Source of the DNA: Pseudomonadota bacterium
GTDB lineage: Bacteria > Pseudomonadota > Gammaproteobacteria > Burkholderiales > Burkholderiaceae_C
Direction of reading: 5' to 3'
NCBI GenBank assembly: GCA_023390985.1
Contig: JAEWBU010000386.1
Coordinates: 1 to 27,031 of the forward strand
Length of the DNA stretch: 27,031 nt
The notes beneath the pieces were generated by a model. That model was not told the origin of the DNA, made no database searches, and was given only the letters and a program-made list of their open reading frames with translations. A program made the translations under genes and the position numbers. Shown piece by piece: positions 22,878 to 27,031 of this stretch. The number at the start of each line of letters is the position of its first letter. The stretch's first letter is position 1.

Positions 22878-24186
22878 AAAAACCTCCATTGATGTTCAGC
22901 ATCGGCAGCGCATCGCCTTTCACTTCCGCCGATGCCGCGGGCGTGGTGATCTCGATGCTTTCAAGCGTCATGGTTCCTGGCAGTGCTCCGATCAGCTCGG
23001 CGGCGAGGTCTGCGTGCCCTTGCAGGGTCCAGGTGCCGCGCATGAGGCGGTTCGTCACTGCGGGATCGGCTGTCGCGCCGACGAGTACAGGCGCAGTAGT
23101 TCCCAGCTTGAAAGACGGAACCTGGCCCATGTCCTGCAGCAGGCTCCCAACTTCGACCTTCCATTGGCCGCTCGGCGGCAGCTCGGCGAACAAGGCGGGT
23201 TCCAGGGGCCTCACATTGGAGACCGGAACTTGCCAGCGCGTCGTCACCGTCGAGAGATCGTCTCCGTACTCGATGCTCGCGTCCCCGGGCACCCCCGCAA
23301 ACGTCTTGAAGGTCCCCGCGTTGTTCGTCCACTTCACGGTGCACGCGAAGGCAGGCGGGGCGCTCCCTTGAATATGGAGGCATCCGATCTTTGTCGCCTC
23401 CCAGCCGCCGCTGACCACCGGCAACCGGAGCAGCGATTCGAGCACCTGCCGCGCGGCTGTCACCGGGATTGGAGAGAACTGGGCGAACGCAGCATCGCGC
23501 GACTGCTGATAGACCAGGTTGGGGTCGATCCGAGAGGCCCTCAGCCGGGCCAATTCTTGCTCTTCGCTCCACTTGGCGTACATGCCAGCGCCGACCATGC
23601 CACCGACACCCAGCACGGCCAGGACGCCAACGACTGCCAGCACGGGCGTGCCCCCGACCGGTCGAAGTTCCTCGACGTACTCGGCGGCTGCGATCTTCAG
23701 CGGCTTGAACTGGAACCCGTCCAGGAACTCAGGTCGGCCGCACTCCGGGTCGAAGAAGACCTGCAGCACGCCGTTCGTGTCCGCGAAGCGGCGGACAGCC
23801 TCGCTGATCTCGTGCTCCGTTCCGATGAGGTCGCAGCCAGGAGCCGGATGGCCCGACAGCACGCCCACGAACGCCGCTTCCCCGTGCGGGGAGTCCGTGT
23901 CCATGGGCATGACGAACATGAACGCGTCGGTGCCCTGGCTGGCGACGGCGGCTGCTAGGGAGACAACCGGCTTCCTGTTCATGCTCGGCAGCTTCGGAAG
24001 GCTGCCGAACCCATAGGAGTACGAGGTGCCTTCACTCTGGTCGCCAACGCCCTGGTGCTCCACGACGTGCGTTGCCTTGTGGGTACGCGCGTCTTGGCGA
24101 ACTTCCGCCTTGGACGGAGGGAATGCCTTCGCCTCCCAGTCCAGTCCCGCGACGTAGCAGCGGTCGCCGTGTTCGATGAGCTTCAT
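22858..24186 (-). CDS. pilO: PilO, type IVB pilus inner-membrane protein (PilO2 family), 442 aa
   Basis: It starts at ATG 24186 (MKLIEHGDRCYVAGLDWEAK), 13 bases after the pilN stop. The N-terminal cytoplasmic part (1-178) begins with the GLDW pattern common in PilO2 proteins. One membrane helix follows (about 181-203, PVLAVVGVLAVLGVGGMVGA). The periplasmic part (about 205-442) is coiled and beta-rich, with SGGWEATKIGCLHIQG and MTLESIEITTP. In R64-type pili PilO binds PilP and the assembly platform. The R64-type order pilN-pilO-pilP-pilQ supports the name more than any single motif does. Confidence 0.82.
   Translation of the reverse strand: MKLIEHGDRCYVAGLDWEAKAFPPSKAEVRQDARTHKATHVVEHQGVGDQSEGTSYSYGFGSLPKLPSMNRKPVVSLAAAVASQGTDAFMFVMPMDTDSPHGEAAFVGVLSGHPAPGCDLIGTEHEISEAVRRFADTNGVLQVFFDPECGRPEFLDGFQFKPLKIAAAEYVEELRPVGGTPVLAVVGVLAVLGVGGMVGAGMYAKWSEEQELARLRASRIDPNLVYQQSRDAAFAQFSPIPVTAARQVLESLLRLPVVSGGWEATKIGCLHIQGSAPPAFACTVKWTNNAGTFKTFAGVPGDASIEYGDDLSTVTTRWQVPVSNVRPLEPALFAELPPSGQWKVEVGSLLQDMGQVPSFKLGTTAPVLVGATADPAVTNRLMRGTWTLQGHADLAAELIGALPGTMTLESIEITTPAASAEVKGDALPMLNINGGFYVRQTR
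22882..22887 (-). promoter_or_regulatory. Ribosome site that fixes the pilP start
   Basis: GGAGGT is followed by TTTT and then the ATG at 22877. It lies within the end of pilO, so pilP translation is probably coupled to pilO. Confidence 0.7.
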
Positions 24187-24199
24187 TGCTGTTCGCCGA

Positions 24200-25972
24200 C
24201 TACTTCGCGCTCAGGATGGTCGTTCGCATCACGACGATGAACCGCTCGACCGTGCGCTTCCCGGTTGCCGAAAACCCGAGCGCGCCGGTGGGCTCGAAGC
24301 CGGCCCTGTCTCCGGTGCTCACGTCGCGCTCGAACGCCTGGAATGCAACGTAGTCTCCAGACCTGACCGTCGTGTGCAGCGGCGCGTTCACACGCGACAC
24401 ATCAGGCGACTGCACCGTGTTTCCGCCCGAGCTGGCGGCCACCAGGCGATCGAGGTTGGACATCGAAATCAGTCCGTCAAGTAAGACGCGGTTGCCGGAC
24501 AACACCGAGGGGTAGATCTTCGCGAGGAACCCGGTGGTAACGACCGCTTGCTGGATTCCGGGAGTGCCGCCCGAGACGCCACCGGCGCCCGCCGGAGCCG
24601 GCGTGATCGTGGCCACGTAGCTGGTGTCACGCAGGTTCTGAAAACCCGCCGGCAGGTTGTTGCGCGTCATCTTGCTGCCGCGGTGGACGGTCCGGGCGTT
24701 CCCGAAGGCGCTGAGCGCGCGCAGCAGCACCTGCGAGCCGTTCAACTTGGACGACTGGTTCTGCATGGTGAACTGGATCAGGCCCGGCGCGGTGTCCCCA
24801 GCCAAAGCGGCCACAGGCGTGATCAGAAGTTCCGTGGCCTTGTCACCGGCCGCCGTCATTCGCTGCAGGACCAGGGACAGATCGAACCCGTACGCCGTTT
24901 CGCTGGTGCTGGTGACGGAAATGATTTCCAGATCGATCACCACTTGGCGATTGACGATGGCGTTGTAGCGGTCGATCAGCGCTGCCACTTGGTCCATGAC
25001 AGCGCGGGTGTCGCGCACCAGGACGGTGTTGTTGCTCGACGAAAGGATGACCCTGCCTCGCGGGGAGCGGATGGCCAGCAGCTGCTGCTCCAGGTCGCCC
25101 ATCGCGTCGATCTTCGCCCTCATGGTCACTTCGTCGGTGGAGTTGGATTCCGTCGTGGACGAACCCGCCCCACCAGATGCCCCGCCAGCTGCCGTCAGGG
25201 TGTCCTCGGACTCCAGGATCCGCGGCGAGCTGTCCAGCGTGAACGTGCGGGAGATGAGCCGGGAGAACTGGATCTCGCCGTCGATGAAGTCCCACTCGAC
25301 GCCGGCCTTGGCTGCGATGGCGTTCAAGACCTCTCGCCTGCTTCCGCTGATGTTGATCTCCAGCATCGGCATATAGGCGACCGGCTGGCCGCTCACCTGC
25401 GGCACGCCGAAGCCGGGCACACCGGCCATCGACGGCTGCGGCATCGGCGAGAGGGCCACCCCCCCAGGTGCACCGCTCTTCACGGCGGAACCAGAAGCCC
25501 CTGTCCCGCCGGCGGCTGATGACGACGGCGCCGCCGCGGAACCCGTGGCAACAGATTGGTTCGGATCCTCGAAAACATCGGGCAGGATGCGCACCGGCAG
25601 CCGCAGTTCCTGCTCGATCTCCCGCGCAACACGCGACAGGGGCACCGCCTGCGTGCCCATGAGGAGACTGAACGGCTCCTCGAAGATGGAGGGCAGCGCG
25701 CGCTCTTCGCGAATCCGCTGCGATTGCCCGGTCTTGCCGCGCGTCACGAAGGCGGCGCGAGACTCGATGTAGCTGGGCGTCGCGGGGATGGATTGCGAGC
25801 TACCGGCGCCGACCGCGGCACGGATCGTGTCCGACTTCGCGAGCAGCGCGTCTGCCTCTGCTTGACCCGCTGCGGCGGTCTTCTGCTGAGGCGTGGTGCA
25901 TCCTGCGGCCGCCAGGGCCGCGCACACGACGACGGTGAGCTTGACGCAGGTTGAGGAGATTCGCATAGACAT
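24200..25972 (-). CDS. pilN: PilN, outer-membrane secretin lipoprotein, 590 aa
   Basis: It starts at ATG 25972, with ATG 25966 as an alternative; neither has a good ribosome site. A lipoprotein signal peptide ends in ALAAAGC (Cys25). Residues about 90-230 contain an STN-like part, including NAIAAKAGVEWDFIDGEIQF. A Ser/Gly-rich stretch (about 255-275) is followed by secretin N and C domains: RQVVIDLEIISVTSTSETAY, TTGFLAKIYPSVLSGNRVLL and RSGDYVAFQAFERDV. In this family the protein forms the outer-membrane ring through which the pilus exits. Length (about 560-590) is typical of R64 PilN. It sits upstream of pilO as expected. Confidence 0.9.
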   Translation of the reverse strand: MSMRISSTCVKLTVVVCAALAAAGCTTPQQKTAAAGQAEADALLAKSDTIRAAVGAGSSQSIPATPSYIESRAAFVTRGKTGQSQRIREERALPSIFEEPFSLLMGTQAVPLSRVAREIEQELRLPVRILPDVFEDPNQSVATGSAAAPSSSAAGGTGASGSAVKSGAPGGVALSPMPQPSMAGVPGFGVPQVSGQPVAYMPMLEINISGSRREVLNAIAAKAGVEWDFIDGEIQFSRLISRTFTLDSSPRILESEDTLTAAGGASGGAGSSTTESNSTDEVTMRAKIDAMGDLEQQLLAIRSPRGRVILSSSNNTVLVRDTRAVMDQVAALIDRYNAIVNRQVVIDLEIISVTSTSETAYGFDLSLVLQRMTAAGDKATELLITPVAALAGDTAPGLIQFTMQNQSSKLNGSQVLLRALSAFGNARTVHRGSKMTRNNLPAGFQNLRDTSYVATITPAPAGAGGVSGGTPGIQQAVVTTGFLAKIYPSVLSGNRVLLDGLISMSNLDRLVAASSGGNTVQSPDVSRVNAPLHTTVRSGDYVAFQAFERDVSTGDRAGFEPTGALGFSATGKRTVERFIVVMRTTILSAK

Positions 25973-25988
25973 CAGTTCTGGATGGGGC

Positions 25989-26714
25989 TCAGCGGGCGTC
26001 GCCGCTCGTCACGCGCACTGCGTTGGAGTACCGGGTGATCAGGATGGGCGTCTCACTGCCCTGCAGGTCTTCGGCAAGCTGCTTGAGCGCCTCCCAGAGC
26101 GTTGCGCCCTGGAACAGCCGATCTGCGGACACATCCAGCGGGAAGGTCACATCCCACTCCAGCTGCACACAGGTCGGGGCCATCCACCGTTCGAGGCTCC
26201 GGCGCAGCGTCGTGTCGGACTTGAGAACGGCCCACGTTCGCGGCGTGTCGGGCGACACCTGGGGCGGACGGTCGATGAGGACTTCGCCCAGGTCGTGATC
26301 GACGGTCGCACGCAGCGCCAGACCGGCCACGATCTCGTCCAGCGTCGTGATCCAGTCGCCGCCGGCGCGATAGGACACAGGGGCTTGCGTCGGCACGCAG
26401 GAGGTGGGCCGGACCGCATAGCCCGCAGGCGTGACACCACGAAGCGCTTCACGAAGCGATACGTCCGTTCCACCGAGGGCGACAGGCGCCCGACGCGCGG
26501 GAGCTTTGCCGGACTCGATCACCCCGAAGGGTTTGGCCGGCGCGGCCGAGGGGCGCCCCAGCGGCAGCCCGCCGCCGACGGCCGGGGCCGGCCGCGAGAT
26601 CGGCAGCTCAGGCGGCGCGTAGGCCTCGCCCTTTCGTTCGATCCCTTGGGCATTCGCTCCGCCGATGGTGGCGGCGGCAAGAAAGGCCGCGGCCGCGCTC
26701 CGGTACATGTCCAT
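25989..26714 (-). CDS. TcpQ-domain periplasmic pilus protein, 241 aa
   Basis: The ATG at 26714 (MDMYRSAAAAFLAAAT) has a good ribosome site (AGGAGAG, eight bases upstream). The signal peptide ends near GGANAQ. A Pro-rich linker (about 30-80) leads to two related segments. The first is GGDWITTLDEIVAGLALRAT. The second is TLRRSLERWMAPTCVQLEW and GATLWEALKQLAEDL, ending in TRYSNAVRV, the pattern of the TcpQ/PilL C-terminal domain that helps place the secretin. It lies directly before pilN, where R64 has pilM and pilL. It may be a split-off or duplicated part of PilL, so I give no symbol. Confidence 0.75.
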   Translation of the reverse strand: MDMYRSAAAAFLAAATIGGANAQGIERKGEAYAPPELPISRPAPAVGGGLPLGRPSAAPAKPFGVIESGKAPARRAPVALGGTDVSLREALRGVTPAGYAVRPTSCVPTQAPVSYRAGGDWITTLDEIVAGLALRATVDHDLGEVLIDRPPQVSPDTPRTWAVLKSDTTLRRSLERWMAPTCVQLEWDVTFPLDVSADRLFQGATLWEALKQLAEDLQGSETPILITRYSNAVRVTSGDAR

Positions 26715-26737
26715 CGCTCGTTCTCTCCTGTCCTGTT

Positions 26738-27031
26738 TCACTTGCCTTGGCTGACCACCAGCGTCTGATTGCTGTAGGCGGCGGCATGGATGCGGTAGCC
26801 GACTTCCTGCGCGCGCCGGACCACAAGATCCGCCGCTGCCAAAAAGTCGGACGCGGGCAGCTGCATGTCGCCGGTGACCGCGATTGCGGGGGCATCCCGC
26901 CAGACCAGAGTCCAGCCAGCTTCGTTGGCCCACCTGGTCAGCATGCGATCCAGGCTGCCGTCTGCTTTGCGCATTTCCCAGGCCTTCGTGGCCGACGCAG
27001 CCGGCGCGCCAGCGCGGCGCACGTCCGGCAC
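26738..27031 (-). CDS. TcpQ/PilL-type protein, 5' part beyond window edge
   Basis: The frame runs off the right edge, so only the C-terminal 97 codons are seen; the GTG at the very edge should not be taken as the start. The visible part matches a TcpQ C-terminal domain: DGSLDRMLTRWANEAGWTLV, then LPASDFLAAADLVV and AAYSNQTLVVSQ. In PilL/TcpQ proteins this domain is periplasmic and works with the secretin. Its stop is 23 bases before the next TcpQ-like gene, so the two are one operon and probably relatives. PilL is the likeliest identity. Confidence 0.75.
   Translation of the reverse strand: MPDVRRAGAPAASATKAWEMRKADGSLDRMLTRWANEAGWTLVWRDAPAIAVTGDMQLPASDFLAAADLVVRRAQEVGYRIHAAAYSNQTLVVSQGK

Noticed and set aside
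1..27031. tRNA, rRNA, CRISPR array, insertion sequence or integrase
   Set aside because: No cloverleaf, array-like spaced repeat, terminal inverted repeat with a transposase, or recombinase motif was found by reading. A covariance or profile scan could still find a weak case.

Overview
This is a GC-rich window, probably from a proteobacterium. Gene style and pilus type suggest a beta- or gammaproteobacterial host, but no sequence here fixes the taxon. It looks like part of an integrative conjugative element or genomic island. The right half is a type IVB (R64/PAPI-1-like) conjugative-type pilus operon. The left half is accessory cargo and element-specific genes of unknown function. No integrase, attachment site, relaxase, rRNA or tRNA gene was seen.

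Right half (27031 down to 15838, minus strand, transcribed right to left): a TcpQ-domain protein cut by the window edge, a second TcpQ-like periplasmic protein, PilN secretin lipoprotein, PilO, PilP, assembly ATPase PilQ, inner-membrane platform PilR, major prepilin PilS, a PilT-type second ATPase, and minor prepilin/adhesin PilV. Genes are tightly packed, with overlaps at PilO/PilP and PilQ/PilR. Two small membrane or envelope genes follow: a 74-residue one-helix protein and a glycine-zipper protein. No prepilin peptidase, lytic transglycosylase, shufflon or rci recombinase is visible.

Middle (14742 down to 7405): one plus-strand gene (13863-14690) that I read as a NADAR-like domain followed by a SLOG/YspA-like Rossmann domain. 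It shares a bidirectional terminator with the glycine-zipper gene. Two small coupled minus-strand unknown genes follow, then a very large N6-methyltransferase/SNF2-type helicase of the kind found on phages and conjugative elements (DarB-like architecture).

Left end (7364 down to 1): a cluster of tiny coupled unknown genes ending in a UUCG-type terminator, an Mrr-type nuclease/NACHT ATPase fusion that is a strong candidate anti-phage protein, an unknown 217-residue protein, a stand-alone Aas-like PlsC acyltransferase on the plus strand, an unknown 134-residue plus-strand protein with a clear terminator, and an edge-truncated protein resembling nucleotide-modification-associated (Nmad2-like) domains.

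Points most worth a second look are the NADAR-SLOG fusion, the nuclease-NACHT protein, and a recurring leader element (TTCAAC, then TCAWCCC, then a G/C-rich hairpin) just upstream of three separate genes of the element.
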